Assembly (NCBI RefSeq): GCF_025717005.1
Contig: NZ_JAOVZU010000016.1
Coordinates: 18,844 to 56,404 of the forward strand
Source of the DNA: Actinotalea endophytica
Lineage (GTDB): Bacteria > Actinomycetota > Actinomycetes > Actinomycetales > Cellulomonadaceae
Reading direction: 5' to 3'
Length of the DNA: 37,561 bases
This document shows positions 14,815 to 22,473 of the stretch, piece by piece; position 1 is the first letter of the stretch; each line of letters opens with the position of its first letter. A program made the translations under genes and the position numbers. The notes beneath the pieces were generated by a model. That model did no database searches. It was not told the DNA's origin and saw only the letters and a program-made list of their open reading frames with translations.

Positions 14815-15213
14815 ATGACCGTGCGCAACGACCGGACGGCCAACCGAGGCGGCGTCCGCGGCTGGCTGGCCCGACCCGGCGGCGGGCCCGGGACGTGGGC
14901 GTTCCTCGCCAACCGGGTCTCCGCACTCGTGCTGGTCGGCTACCTGTTCCTGCACCTGGGGGTGCTGTCCCTGCTGGCTCGCGGCCCGGCCTCCTGGGAG
15001 ACCTTCCTCTCGCTGGCCGGCCACCCCGCGTTCATCGCGGTCGACCTGGTGCTCTTCGCCGCGGTGCTGTGGCACGCGGCCAACGGCGTCCGGGTCGCGG
15101 CCGTGGGAACCGGGCTGGCGGTGACCCGGCAGCGGGTCCTGGCGGCGTGGGCCGTCGTGGCCTGCGTCGTGGTGCTGGTGGCCGCGGGCGTCCTGCTGCT
15201 CGGGGAGGTGTGA
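14815..15213 (+). CDS. SdhC-like cytochrome b membrane anchor of the hybrid dehydrogenase
   Basis: This 132-residue protein has three membrane helices at about residues 30-55, 72-93 and 105-130. Asn33-Arg34-Val35-Ser36 at the start of helix 1 corresponds to the HRxSG quinone-site motif of SdhC. His47 in helix 1 and His87 in WHAANGVR of helix 2 match the heme-b ligand positions (the family reads FHxxNGIRHL). It anchors the iron-sulfur domain to the cytoplasmic membrane and forms part of the quinone site. The start is ATG 14815, 4 nt after the upstream stop, which makes coupling likely. The next gene starts 3 nt after its end. Confidence 0.85.
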   Translation: MTVRNDRTANRGGVRGWLARPGGGPGTWAFLANRVSALVLVGYLFLHLGVLSLLARGPASWETFLSLAGHPAFIAVDLVLFAAVLWHAANGVRVAAVGTGLAVTRQRVLAAWAVVACVVVLVAAGVLLLGEV

Positions 15214-15216
15214 GCG

Positions 15217-15681
15217 ATGAGCGTCGACCTGCGCGGCTGGAAGGAGATCCGGCGCCACCCCGAGGCACCCGAGGACCTCAAGCACCCGCAGCACGACGGG
15301 CGCGGGCCCGCCCACGCGTCCCCGCCGGCCCACCGCTCGACCGGTGGCGGCTGGGGCTGGATCCTGCAGGTGGTCACCGGCGCGGCGCTGCTGGTGCTCG
15401 TGGTCGTGCACCTCGTCGCGCAGCACTTCGTGGTCGACGCCCCCGGCGGGCTGCGCGACTACGAGTCGGTGCTCGACTACCTCGGCAACCCGGTGCTGCT
15501 GACCGTGGAGATCCTGTTCCTGGTCGCCGTGGTCTGGCACGCGATGCTCGGGCTGCGCTCGATCCTGCTGGACCTCGGGCTCGGCGCGACCGGCCGCCGG
15601 CGGGTGACGATCGGGGTGAGCGTGCTCGGTTCGGCGACCCTCGCCTACGGCGTCGGGCTGCTCGTGGTGCTCGTGACGTAG
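15217..15681 (+). CDS. SdhD-like cytochrome b membrane anchor of the hybrid dehydrogenase
   Basis: This 154-residue protein has a polar, His/Pro-rich N-terminus of about 45 residues, then three membrane helices (about 48-70, 93-113 and 128-152). His65 and His70 in helix 1 and His108 in the WHAMLGLRSILLD motif of helix 2 match SdhD heme-ligand positions; HAMLGLRxILLD is characteristic of actinobacterial SdhD. The two anchors together offer four or more membrane histidines, enough for two b hemes. The start is ATG 15217 with GGGGAGGTG at 15201-15209. It ends the operon and is followed by the convergent response regulator gene. Confidence 0.85.
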   Translation: MSVDLRGWKEIRRHPEAPEDLKHPQHDGRGPAHASPPAHRSTGGGWGWILQVVTGAALLVLVVVHLVAQHFVVDAPGGLRDYESVLDYLGNPVLLTVEILFLVAVVWHAMLGLRSILLDLGLGATGRRRVTIGVSVLGSATLAYGVGLLVVLVT

Positions 15682-15703
15682 CGGCGCGGGCCGGACGTGT
15701 CGC

Positions 15704-15782
15704 GAGCCCGACCCGCCGACCGGCGAGGCACAGAACGCCGGGAGCCCCGGCCGGACCCGCCGACCGCGAGGCGCGGAACGCT
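15704..15782. repeat. Degenerate duplicated segment at convergent gene ends
   Basis: Two imperfect copies of about 33 nt (about 15704-15737 and 15749-15782) share GACCCGCCGACC and then a GCGAGGCxxxGAACGC end. The second copy runs into the stop codon of the response regulator. The gap 15682-15780 otherwise holds nothing I recognise. Confidence 0.5.
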
Positions 15783-16461
15783 AGCGGCCGACCAGGCCGG
15801 TCTCGTAGGCGACGATCACGGCCTGCACGCGGTCCCGCACGCCGAGCTTGGCCAGGACCCGGCCGACGTGCGTCTTGACGGTCGCCTCGGTGACGAAGAG
15901 CCGCTCGGCCACCTCGGCGTTGGACAGGCCCTCGGCGACCGCGCGGAGCACCTCGACCTCGCGGGGCGAGAGCTCGGCGAGCCGGGGGTCGCCCGGTGCG
16001 GGGCTCGGTCGGCTCTGGTCGGGCAGGTGGGCGGCGAACATCTCGAGCATCCGGCGGGTCACCCGCGGCGACATCACGGCGTCGCCCGCCGCGACCGAGC
16101 GGACCGCGGCCACCAGCTCGGTGGGCTCGGCGTCCTTGAGCAGGAAGCCGCTGGCGCCCGCGCGCAGCGCCGCGAAGGCGTACTCGTCGAGGTCGAACGT
16201 CGTCAGGACGAGCACGCGGGTCCTCGGGTGCTCGGCGGTGATGTGCCCGGTCGCCTCGATGCCGTTCATGCCCGGCATCCGCACATCCATGATCACGACG
16301 TCCGGGTCGAGCGCGCGGACCTGCGCGAGCGCGGAGCTGCCGTCCGCCGCCTCACCGACCACCTCGATGCCGTCGGCGGCGTCGAGCACCATCGCGAACC
16401 CGAGGCGCATGAGGGCCTGGTCGTCGACGAGGACCACCCGGACCGCGCCCTCCGGGTTCAT
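15781..16461 (-). CDS. NarL/LuxR-type response regulator
   Basis: This 226-residue protein has a receiver domain (about 7-122) with the acidic pair Asp13-Asp14, phospho-acceptor Asp59 in IMDVRMPG, and LLKDAEPTEL containing the conserved Lys. The C-terminal LuxR-type helix-turn-helix (about 158-222) reads LSPREVEVLRAVAEGLSN...VKTHVGRVLAKLG. It is a DNA-binding transcription factor activated by the adjacent kinase. The start is ATG 16459-16461, overlapping the kinase stop (ATGA). The frame is open further upstream, but the extra residues are Arg/Gly shadow sequence. A likely target is the ABC transporter of the same operon. Confidence 0.95.
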   Translation of the reverse strand: MNPEGAVRVVLVDDQALMRLGFAMVLDAADGIEVVGEAADGSSALAQVRALDPDVVIMDVRMPGMNGIEATGHITAEHPRTRVLVLTTFDLDEYAFAALRAGASGFLLKDAEPTELVAAVRSVAAGDAVMSPRVTRRMLEMFAAHLPDQSRPSPAPGDPRLAELSPREVEVLRAVAEGLSNAEVAERLFVTEATVKTHVGRVLAKLGVRDRVQAVIVAYETGLVGR

Positions 16462-17702
16462 CGCCGACCCCCCGCCGGCAGCTCGACGTGCACCCGCCAG
16501 CCGCGCCCGGACGCGCCCGCCTCGACGGTCCCGCCGAGGACCTCGACCCGCTCGCGCATCCCGATCAGGCCCAGGCCGGCCCCACCGGCGTCGCCGACCG
16601 GGAGCACCGCGCCCTGGTCCACGATCTCGATCTCCCAACGGTCGGGGTACGGGCGCACGGCGAGGTCGACCCGCTCGGTGCCCGGAGCGTGCCGCAGCAC
16701 GTTGGTCAGAGCCTCCTGCACCACGCGGTAGACCGCCAGCCTCAGGCCGGTGTCGTCCGGCATCGGCTCACGGACACCTTCGGCGCGGACGGGCAGCCCG
16801 GCAGCGCGGAACCGTTCGACGAGCGTGTCGAGGTCCTGGCCCTCCCCCGTCGGCTCGAGCGGCGCGTCGCCGTCGGAGAGCGCCCCGAGCACGCGGCGCA
16901 TGTCCCCGAGGGCCGCACGGCCGGTGGCCGACAGCTCCCCCAGGGCTGCGCGGGACCGGTCCGGCGCTCGGTCGAGGGCTGCGGTCGCGCCGTCGGCCAG
17001 GGTGATCATCACCGACAGGCTGTGCGCGACCACGTCGTGCATCTCGCGCGCGATCCGGCTGCGCTCCTCAGCACGCGCGAGCTGCGCCTGGCGGTCCCGG
17101 TCCCGCGCGATCGCGTTGGCCCGCTCGAGCAGGTCCGCGAGGTGCTCGCGCCGGTTGCGCACGCCGATGCCGATCGCGATCGCGGCGAGCGTGACGATGA
17201 CCAGCCCGGTGATGCTGCTCACGCGGTCGTCGGTGACGACCGACGAGCCGACCTCGATCGTGGCGGTCGGGTCGAGGCTCGGCTCCTCCCACAGCGCCAC
17301 GGCGAGCGCGGTGAGGACCAGGATCGCCCCCGCGGCGATCCAGGTGGTGCGCTGCGGACGCGCGACCGCGACCGCGTAGAGCGCGAACCCGATCCCGAGC
17401 TCGAGCCCGGCGAGCCCCCCGGTCCACGCGAGCGCGACGACGGCCAGGCCGGCCAGCACCCCGGCGACCAGCAGCGGCCGGTCCCGCCGCAGCAGGAGGG
17501 CGGCCGACCCCACGACGGCGATCAGCGCCGTGGCCCCCGGGTTCCCGGCCTGCGCCGGGTCGATCTCCGAGGCCAGGACGGCGATCGCGAACAGCGCCAC
17601 GACGACGGCGTCCATGGCCCGCGGGCGGCGGACGAAGAACCGGCGGACCGGGCCCAGCCGACGCGAGTTCAGCTCGGTGAAGGGCCCGGTCTGCGGTGTC
17701 AC
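16458..17702 (-). CDS. NarX/DesK-type sensor histidine kinase
   Basis: This 414-residue membrane kinase has an N-terminal region with about five to six membrane helices (residues 28-175), including one split by an EEPSLDPTATIEV loop. The HisKA_3 dimerisation helix carries the phospho-acceptor His222 in REMHDVVAHSL. The C-terminal ATPase domain has the N box ALTNVLRHAPG near residue 325 and the G box GGAGLGLIGMRERV near 375. There is no large extracellular domain, so it probably senses membrane or envelope stress through its helices. The start is GTG 17700-17702, 21 nt after the permease stop on the same strand. Confidence 0.93.
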   Translation of the reverse strand: MTPQTGPFTELNSRRLGPVRRFFVRRPRAMDAVVVALFAIAVLASEIDPAQAGNPGATALIAVVGSAALLLRRDRPLLVAGVLAGLAVVALAWTGGLAGLELGIGFALYAVAVARPQRTTWIAAGAILVLTALAVALWEEPSLDPTATIEVGSSVVTDDRVSSITGLVIVTLAAIAIGIGVRNRREHLADLLERANAIARDRDRQAQLARAEERSRIAREMHDVVAHSLSVMITLADGATAALDRAPDRSRAALGELSATGRAALGDMRRVLGALSDGDAPLEPTGEGQDLDTLVERFRAAGLPVRAEGVREPMPDDTGLRLAVYRVVQEALTNVLRHAPGTERVDLAVRPYPDRWEIEIVDQGAVLPVGDAGGAGLGLIGMRERVEVLGGTVEAGASGRGWRVHVELPAGGRR

Positions 17703-17723
17703 GACGCCACTCTCCCATCCGGC

Positions 17724-18599
17724 CTAGGCGTCCCGTCGGCGCAGCAGCCACGCGCCGAGGACCAGGAGCCCGGCGACCCAGGCGAGCAGCACGCCGTAGC
17801 CCTGCCACGGGGTGAGGTGCGCACCGCTGGTGGCGGCGTCGACGGCCGTGAGGGTCTCCTGGTCGAACAGCAGCCGGCGGCCCGCGGTCGAGGGCAGGAA
17901 CGGGCTGATCAGCTCGATCACCCGCAGCGGGATGAGCATCAGGACGTTCTCGACCACCAGCAGGAGCGCGATCACGGCGGTCAAGGCACCCGCGCTGTGG
18001 CGCACCAGGACGCCGACCCCGAAGGCGAGCAGGGAGATCGCGACCAGGTACAGCGGCACGCCCAGGGTGAGCCGCAGGGTCTCGGGGTCCCCGAGGTCGA
18101 GCCGCGCGCCGAGCGCGTCGTGGAACGGCATCGTCGCGAGGTAGGACAGCGCCAGCGAGACGAGCGACGTGAGCGCGACGACGCCGGCCAGCACGAGCGC
18201 CTTCGCACCCAGCACCGGCACGCGCCGCGGCACGGCGGCGAACGTCGAGCGGATCATCCCGGTGGAGTACTCGCCGGTGATGGTGAGGACGCCGAGCACG
18301 GCGACCGAGAGCTGGCCGAGCTGGTAGCCCGCGCCGAGGAACTGCGCGAGGTTCATCGGGCCGGTACCGGCGTCGACCGCGTCGATCGTGGTGCCCCAGG
18401 CGGCGAGCACGCTGACGCCGACCATCGCCACGACGGTGGCGACGAGCGTCCAGGTCGTCGAGCGCAACGAGGTGAACTTGGCCCACTCGGCGACGACGAC
18501 GCGCGCGAACGTCACGCCGTCGCCGGAGCGCGTCCGGTTCGTGCGGGACGTGCGGGCCTCGGGCAGAGCGGGGAGGGCGGTCCGGGTCGTGGTGGTCAT
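17724..18599 (-). CDS. ABC-2-type transporter permease
   Basis: This 291-residue protein has about six membrane helices. A cytoplasmic N-terminus of about 45 residues precedes helix 1 (TWTLVATVVAMVGVSVLAAWG). The middle contains AQFLGAGYQLGQLSVAVLGVLTITGEYSTGMIRSTFAAVP, a segment very typical of actinobacterial ABC-2 permeases of drug or antibiotic exporters. It pairs with the ATPase of the next gene upstream in the operon to export or flip a substrate. The start is ATG 18597-18599, overlapping the ATPase stop. Confidence 0.92.
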   Translation of the reverse strand: MTTTTRTALPALPEARTSRTNRTRSGDGVTFARVVVAEWAKFTSLRSTTWTLVATVVAMVGVSVLAAWGTTIDAVDAGTGPMNLAQFLGAGYQLGQLSVAVLGVLTITGEYSTGMIRSTFAAVPRRVPVLGAKALVLAGVVALTSLVSLALSYLATMPFHDALGARLDLGDPETLRLTLGVPLYLVAISLLAFGVGVLVRHSAGALTAVIALLLVVENVLMLIPLRVIELISPFLPSTAGRRLLFDQETLTAVDAATSGAHLTPWQGYGVLLAWVAGLLVLGAWLLRRRDA

Positions 18600-19552
18600 C
18601 GCAGTGCACCTTCGGTCGTCGGCGCGAACGCACCGGTGGTCTGGTCGAGGGCCGAGGACTGGTACTCCAGCTCCTCGGCGGTCAGCTGGAGGTAGGCGTC
18701 CTCGAGGGAACCGCCCACCTCGGTGAGCTCGTGCAGGGGAAGTCCGGCGTCGGCCGCGGCGTCCCCGACCTGCGAGCGCGATCGGCCGGTGACCTCGAGC
18801 AGCCCGGGCTCGGTCGTCACGACGCCGGCGCCCGCGCGGCGCAGCAGGTCCTCGAGCTCGGTGGCCCGAGGACTGCGCACCCGGACGACCTTTCCGGTCG
18901 CTCCCGCGACGACGTCGGCGACCGGTGCGTCGGCCAGCACCTTGCCGCGGCCGACGACGATGAGGTGGTCCGCCGTGAGAGCCATCTCGCTCATCAGGTG
19001 GGAGGACAGGAACACCGTGCGGCCCTGGGAGGCGAGGTGCCGGGCGAGCGTCCGCACCCACAGCACGCCCTCGGGGTCCAGGCCGTTGACCGGCTCGTCG
19101 AGGATCAGGACCTGCGGGTCGCCCAGCAACGCCGCGGCGATCCCGAGCCGCTGGCCCATCCCGAGGGAGAAGCCGCCGACCCGCTTGTCGGCGACCGGCG
19201 CCAGCCCGGTCATGTCGATCACCTCGTCGACCCGGGATCGACCGATCCCGTGGGTCGCGGCCATGGCGCGCAGGTGGTTGCGGGCGCTCCGGCCGGTGTG
19301 CACGGCCTTGGCGTCCAGCAGGGCCCCGACCTCGTGGAGCGGGGCGTGGTGCTCGGCGTAGCGGCGGCCGTTGACCGTCGCGGTCCCGGCGCTCGGGTGG
19401 TCCAGGCCGACGATCATCCGCATCGTCGTGGACTTCCCGGCGCCGTTCGGCCCGAGGAAGCCGGTGACCCGGCCCGGGTGGACGGTGAAGGACATGCCGT
19501 CCACGGCTGTCTTGGGGCCGTACCGCTTGGTCAGGCCCTGAACCTCGATCAT
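18596..19552 (-). CDS. ABC transporter ATP-binding protein (drug-export type)
   Basis: This 318-residue cytoplasmic ATPase has Walker A GPNGAGKST near residue 39, the signature FSLGMGQRLGIAAAL near 137 and Walker B LILDEPVNGLDPEG near 158. The extended C-terminal part (about 220-315) is of the DrrA/CcmA class. It energises the following ABC-2 permease. The start is ATG 19550-19552 with GGAGACG upstream. It is the first gene of a four-gene operon (ATPase, permease, kinase, regulator), the usual layout of a self-regulated envelope-stress or antibiotic-resistance module. Confidence 0.93.
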   Translation of the reverse strand: MIEVQGLTKRYGPKTAVDGMSFTVHPGRVTGFLGPNGAGKSTTMRMIVGLDHPSAGTATVNGRRYAEHHAPLHEVGALLDAKAVHTGRSARNHLRAMAATHGIGRSRVDEVIDMTGLAPVADKRVGGFSLGMGQRLGIAAALLGDPQVLILDEPVNGLDPEGVLWVRTLARHLASQGRTVFLSSHLMSEMALTADHLIVVGRGKVLADAPVADVVAGATGKVVRVRSPRATELEDLLRRAGAGVVTTEPGLLEVTGRSRSQVGDAAADAGLPLHELTEVGGSLEDAYLQLTAEELEYQSSALDQTTGAFAPTTEGALR

Positions 19553-19615
19553 GGTCGTCTCCTCGTCATCGGATGAGACGAACCTAGGAATCGGGCACCC
19601 CGGCGACGACCGTCC

Positions 19616-19629
19616 CAGGATCGATCCTG
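19616..19629. promoter_or_regulatory. 14-bp palindrome upstream of the ABC/two-component operon
   Basis: CAGGATCGATCCTG is perfectly self-complementary and lies 64 nt upstream of the ATPase start on the minus strand, a normal distance for an operator or regulator site. It is a candidate binding site for the operon's own NarL-type regulator. Confidence 0.4.
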
Positions 19630-19963
19630 CGCCCCCCGTCCGGTACGACTCAGGTATGACCGCCTCGGCCGCACGGGGGAGAACGGATCCCGTGCGGGAG
19701 GGCGCGCCCGCTCGCGGCGGGGCGTCGCAGCGGCCCGGCCCGGGTGCGCCGGATGGCTGACAGTGCTTCATACCCCGGGCCGATCGCCCGATGTGACAGG
19801 TGGACCCGCATCCCCCCAGAACACCTGCGGGCCAGGAGGTGCGCCCCGGCGCGCGTCCGACCACTGATCCGTACCGCTGCGACTCGCGGCCGACCTGGTG
19901 TGATATGCGACGTGGGCGCGCGAGCGTCCACGCCACGGACTCACACGATCGGATGACGCAGGA

Positions 19964-19977
19964 ACCATGATCATGGT
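19964..19977. promoter_or_regulatory. 14-bp palindrome upstream of the diguanylate cyclase
   Basis: ACCATGATCATGGT is perfectly self-complementary and comparatively A/T-rich, and ends 53 nt upstream of the GTG start. It is a possible operator for the cyclase gene. No regulator is adjacent. Confidence 0.35.
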
Positions 19978-20030
19978 GTCGTCGTCCACCTGACAGCAGC
20001 ACCGAGGCATGACCCGGACCGAGGAGGCAG

Positions 20031-21185
20031 GTGGACGCCCAGCGCACCAGCCGCCGCCCTCGCGCGGACCTCGGTCTGCCGCGCGGTGAGGACCTTGCCG
20101 CGCTCGCGCGCCGCGTCGTGGTGCTGGGCATCGCGGTCTGCGCGCCGGTGGTCGCGGCGATCTGGCTGATCGAGGGCCGTCACGACCCGTGGGTGCGGTG
20201 GGGCTACCCGCCGATGAGCGTGCTGCTCCTGATCTTCACCTGGGTCCTCGTGCGCCGGCCCGCCTGGGCGCAGCGCGCGGCCGTCGTCGGGCTCGTGCTG
20301 CTCGAGGGCTGGTGGTTGGCGTTCGCGCTCGGCCGGGTCACCGAGGCCCCGGACGCGCAGGCCGCCTGGGCGTCGCTCATGCCCACACCGCTGATCGACG
20401 TGATCGTCTGCATCATGGTCGGCTTCCTGTTCCAGCGGACCAGGACGGCGCTCGCGCACGGCGCGGCGTACTCGACCCTCGTCACCGTCACCCTCGCGGT
20501 GGCGCTGGCCCGGATGCCCGGCGGCGAGTCGTACGGATGGTCGGCGGCCAGGTACGGGGTCTACCTGTGGGTGCTGCTCGTGCTGCTGCTCGCGCTGTCC
20601 AGGGCCAAGGAGCGGGTCGCCTCCGCGGTCGCCCGAGCGGCACGGGCCGACGCGCACGCCTCGCAGATGCGGGACATGGCGTACCTCGACGAGCTGACCG
20701 GTGTCGCCAACCGTCGACGGGTGATCGAGGAGATCGGGCACCAGGCCGAGCTCGTCGACCCGGCGAACACGGTCTGCATCGTCTACTTCGACCTCGACCA
20801 CTTCAAGGGCGTCAACGACACGCTCGGGCACCACGTCGGCGACGTCGCGCTGCGGGTCGTCGCGCAGACCGCGGGCACCCTGGTCCGCGAGGGCGACCTG
20901 CTCGGCCGGATCGGCGGCGAGGAGTTCGTGGTCGTCGCACCCGCCACCACGCGCGAGCAGGCACGCCAGCTCGCCGAGCGGCTGCGTGCGGCCCTGCCCG
21001 AGGCCCTCGCGGACGAGATCGGCACCGCGGTCACGGCGAGCTTCGGCGTCGTCGAGCTCGCTGCCGGCGAGTCCGCTGCGGCCGTGCTGCGGCGCGTGGA
21101 CGCCCTGATGTACCGGGCGAAGGCCGCCGGCCGCGACCAGGTGCACGCCGCGGAGGCGCACACGCCCGAGGTTTCGCCGGGCTGA
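20031..21185 (+). CDS. Membrane diguanylate cyclase (GGDEF)
   Basis: This 384-residue protein has about six membrane helices (residues about 28-195) and no recognised extracellular sensor domain. A short helix MRDMAYLDELTGVANRRR (a standard GGDEF lead-in) begins the catalytic domain at about residue 217. The active-site loop is GGEEF at residues 295-299. DLDHFKGVND supplies the metal-binding Asp. Arg286-x-x-Asp289, five residues before GGEEF, is the RxxD product-inhibition site. The domain ends with VDALMYRAKAAGRD. It should synthesise cyclic di-GMP at the membrane, with feedback inhibition. The start is GTG 20031 with GAGGAGG just upstream. A nearby ATG (20009) is in another frame. Confidence 0.92.
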   Translation: MDAQRTSRRPRADLGLPRGEDLAALARRVVVLGIAVCAPVVAAIWLIEGRHDPWVRWGYPPMSVLLLIFTWVLVRRPAWAQRAAVVGLVLLEGWWLAFALGRVTEAPDAQAAWASLMPTPLIDVIVCIMVGFLFQRTRTALAHGAAYSTLVTVTLAVALARMPGGESYGWSAARYGVYLWVLLVLLLALSRAKERVASAVARAARADAHASQMRDMAYLDELTGVANRRRVIEEIGHQAELVDPANTVCIVYFDLDHFKGVNDTLGHHVGDVALRVVAQTAGTLVREGDLLGRIGGEEFVVVAPATTREQARQLAERLRAALPEALADEIGTAVTASFGVVELAAGESAAAVLRRVDALMYRAKAAGRDQVHAAEAHTPEVSPG

Positions 21186-21200
21186 GCCCGCGACCGACCA

Positions 21201-21227
21201 CCGGCGCCGGGCGCGAGCCGGCGCCGG
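21201..21227. terminator. GC hairpin between convergent genes
   Basis: CCGGCGCCGG occurs at 21201-21210 and 21218-21227. Each copy is itself palindromic, so the two can pair as a 10-bp stem with a 7-nt loop. It lies between the ends of the diguanylate cyclase and sugar-permease genes and could work in both directions. There is no T-run. Confidence 0.5.
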
Positions 21228-21240
21228 GACGGGAGCCGCG

Positions 21241-22473
21241 TCAGCCTGTCGGGCGTCGCCGCCGGGCGAGCGCGTCGATCGTCACGGCGACCAGCAGCAC
21301 GACGGCCGTGACCACGTACTTCGCGGCTGCGCTGAACCCGAGCAGGCCCATGCCGTTGTCGATCGCGGCGATGACCAGCCCGCCGAGCACGCCGTGCAGC
21401 GCCTTGCCGCGCCCGCCGAACAGGCTCGTGCCGCCGATCACGGCGCCGGCCACGGCGTAGAGCACCAGGGTGCCGCCGTCCAGCGACGTGGAGATGGACC
21501 GCAGCCGGGACGCGTACACGATCCCGGCGATCCCGGCGGTCAGCGACGCGAGCATGAACGACAGCGTGCGGATCCGGGCGAGGCTGATGCCGGCTCGGCG
21601 TGCGGCCTCGGCGTTGCCGCCGACCGCGTAGACGTACAGACCGAACCGCCGTCGGCCGAGCAGGTACGCCCAGACCACCAGCACGGCCAGCACCAGGAGC
21701 ACGACCCACGGCAGGCCGTACACCGGCGCGAGCACGCCGCGGTCGACGTTGGCCAGCAGGATGAGTGCGGAGCCGCCGGCCAGGCTCGCGATGATCTTCG
21801 CGGCGCTCAGTGCGGCGGGTGGCGCCGCGAGGCCCGAGCTGCGGCGCCTGGCGTCCCGGCGCCAGATCACCACGCCGGAGACGCCCACCACCACGAGCAT
21901 GATCACCCAGCCGGCCAGCCGGGGCACGGTCGCGCTCGCGATCCCGGTCAGCACCGGGTCGGAGATCAGGATCGACCCGCCGTTGCCGAGCACGAACAGC
22001 ATGACGCCCTGCCAGAACAGCAGGCCGGCGAGGGTCACCACGAACGAGGGCAGCCCGATCCGGGTGATCAGCGTGCCTTGCAGCAGCCCGATCAGCGCCG
22101 TGATCACCAGGGCCGCCAGGATCGCCACCCACCACGGCCAGCCGAGCTGCGGTCGCGCGAGCCAGGCGAGGACGACCGCACCGATGCCGGCGACGAACCC
22201 GACCGACAGGTCGATCTCGCCGAGCAGCAGCACGAACACCTCGGCCATCCCGAGCAGCGCGAACACGGCCGCCTGGACCAGCAGGTTGATCAGGTTGCCG
22301 GGCGTGAGGAAGTGGCTGTCGAGTGCCTGGAAGAGGACCGAGACGAGGAGCAGGCCGCCCACGACGGGGAGTACCCCGGTCTCGCCGCCCTTGATCCGGC
22401 TCCAGGTCAGGCTCAGGTAGCTCCGGACGTCGCTGGTTCCCGTCGTCGGCGCGACGGCGGTGTCGGTGCTCAC
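21241..22473 (-). CDS. Sugar ABC transporter permease (XylH/RbsC type)
   Basis: This 410-residue protein has about ten or more membrane helices, of the BPD_transp_2 family that imports pentoses and other monosaccharides. Family features are LLGEIDLSVGFVAGIGAV near residue 95, with the ExDLS motif, and GNAEAARRAGISLARIRTLSFMLASL near 290, the loop that meets the ATPase. The C-terminus has GGTSLFGGRGKALHGVLGGLVIAAIDNGMGLLG, highly typical of XylH/RbsC. The start is GTG 22471-22473, overlapping the ATPase stop by 4 nt. The frame is open further upstream but only as a shadow of the ATPase gene. Confidence 0.94.
   Translation of the reverse strand: MSTDTAVAPTTGTSDVRSYLSLTWSRIKGGETGVLPVVGGLLLVSVLFQALDSHFLTPGNLINLLVQAAVFALLGMAEVFVLLLGEIDLSVGFVAGIGAVVLAWLARPQLGWPWWVAILAALVITALIGLLQGTLITRIGLPSFVVTLAGLLFWQGVMLFVLGNGGSILISDPVLTGIASATVPRLAGWVIMLVVVGVSGVVIWRRDARRRSSGLAAPPAALSAAKIIASLAGGSALILLANVDRGVLAPVYGLPWVVLLVLAVLVVWAYLLGRRRFGLYVYAVGGNAEAARRAGISLARIRTLSFMLASLTAGIAGIVYASRLRSISTSLDGGTLVLYAVAGAVIGGTSLFGGRGKALHGVLGGLVIAAIDNGMGLLGFSAAAKYVVTAVVLLVAVTIDALARRRRPTG

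Larger units (their letters stand above)
19553..20030. other. 478-nt divergent intergenic region
   Basis: This gap lies between the minus-strand ABC operon and the plus-strand diguanylate cyclase. It holds two perfect 14-bp palindromes (19616-19629 and 19964-19977) and a GAGGAGG ribosome site at 20021-20027. Short open frames inside it have poor codon bias and I do not believe them. I could not fit a known riboswitch. Confidence 0.5.

Noticed and set aside
10119-14912. Very long minus-strand open frame (about 1600 codons) over the KstD-like, toxin-antitoxin and hybrid dehydrogenase genes
   Set aside because: It is an antisense shadow of several clear plus-strand genes in GC-rich DNA, with low-complexity His/Arg/Ala-rich composition and no domain. 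Similar shadows over 30036-33101, 7736-9874 and 16488-18695 were discarded for the same reason.
19656-19760. Short plus-strand open frame of 34 codons after an ATG
   Set aside because: Composition is Arg/Gly/Pro/Ala-rich with no ribosome site and no homology I recognise; it lies in the intergenic region.
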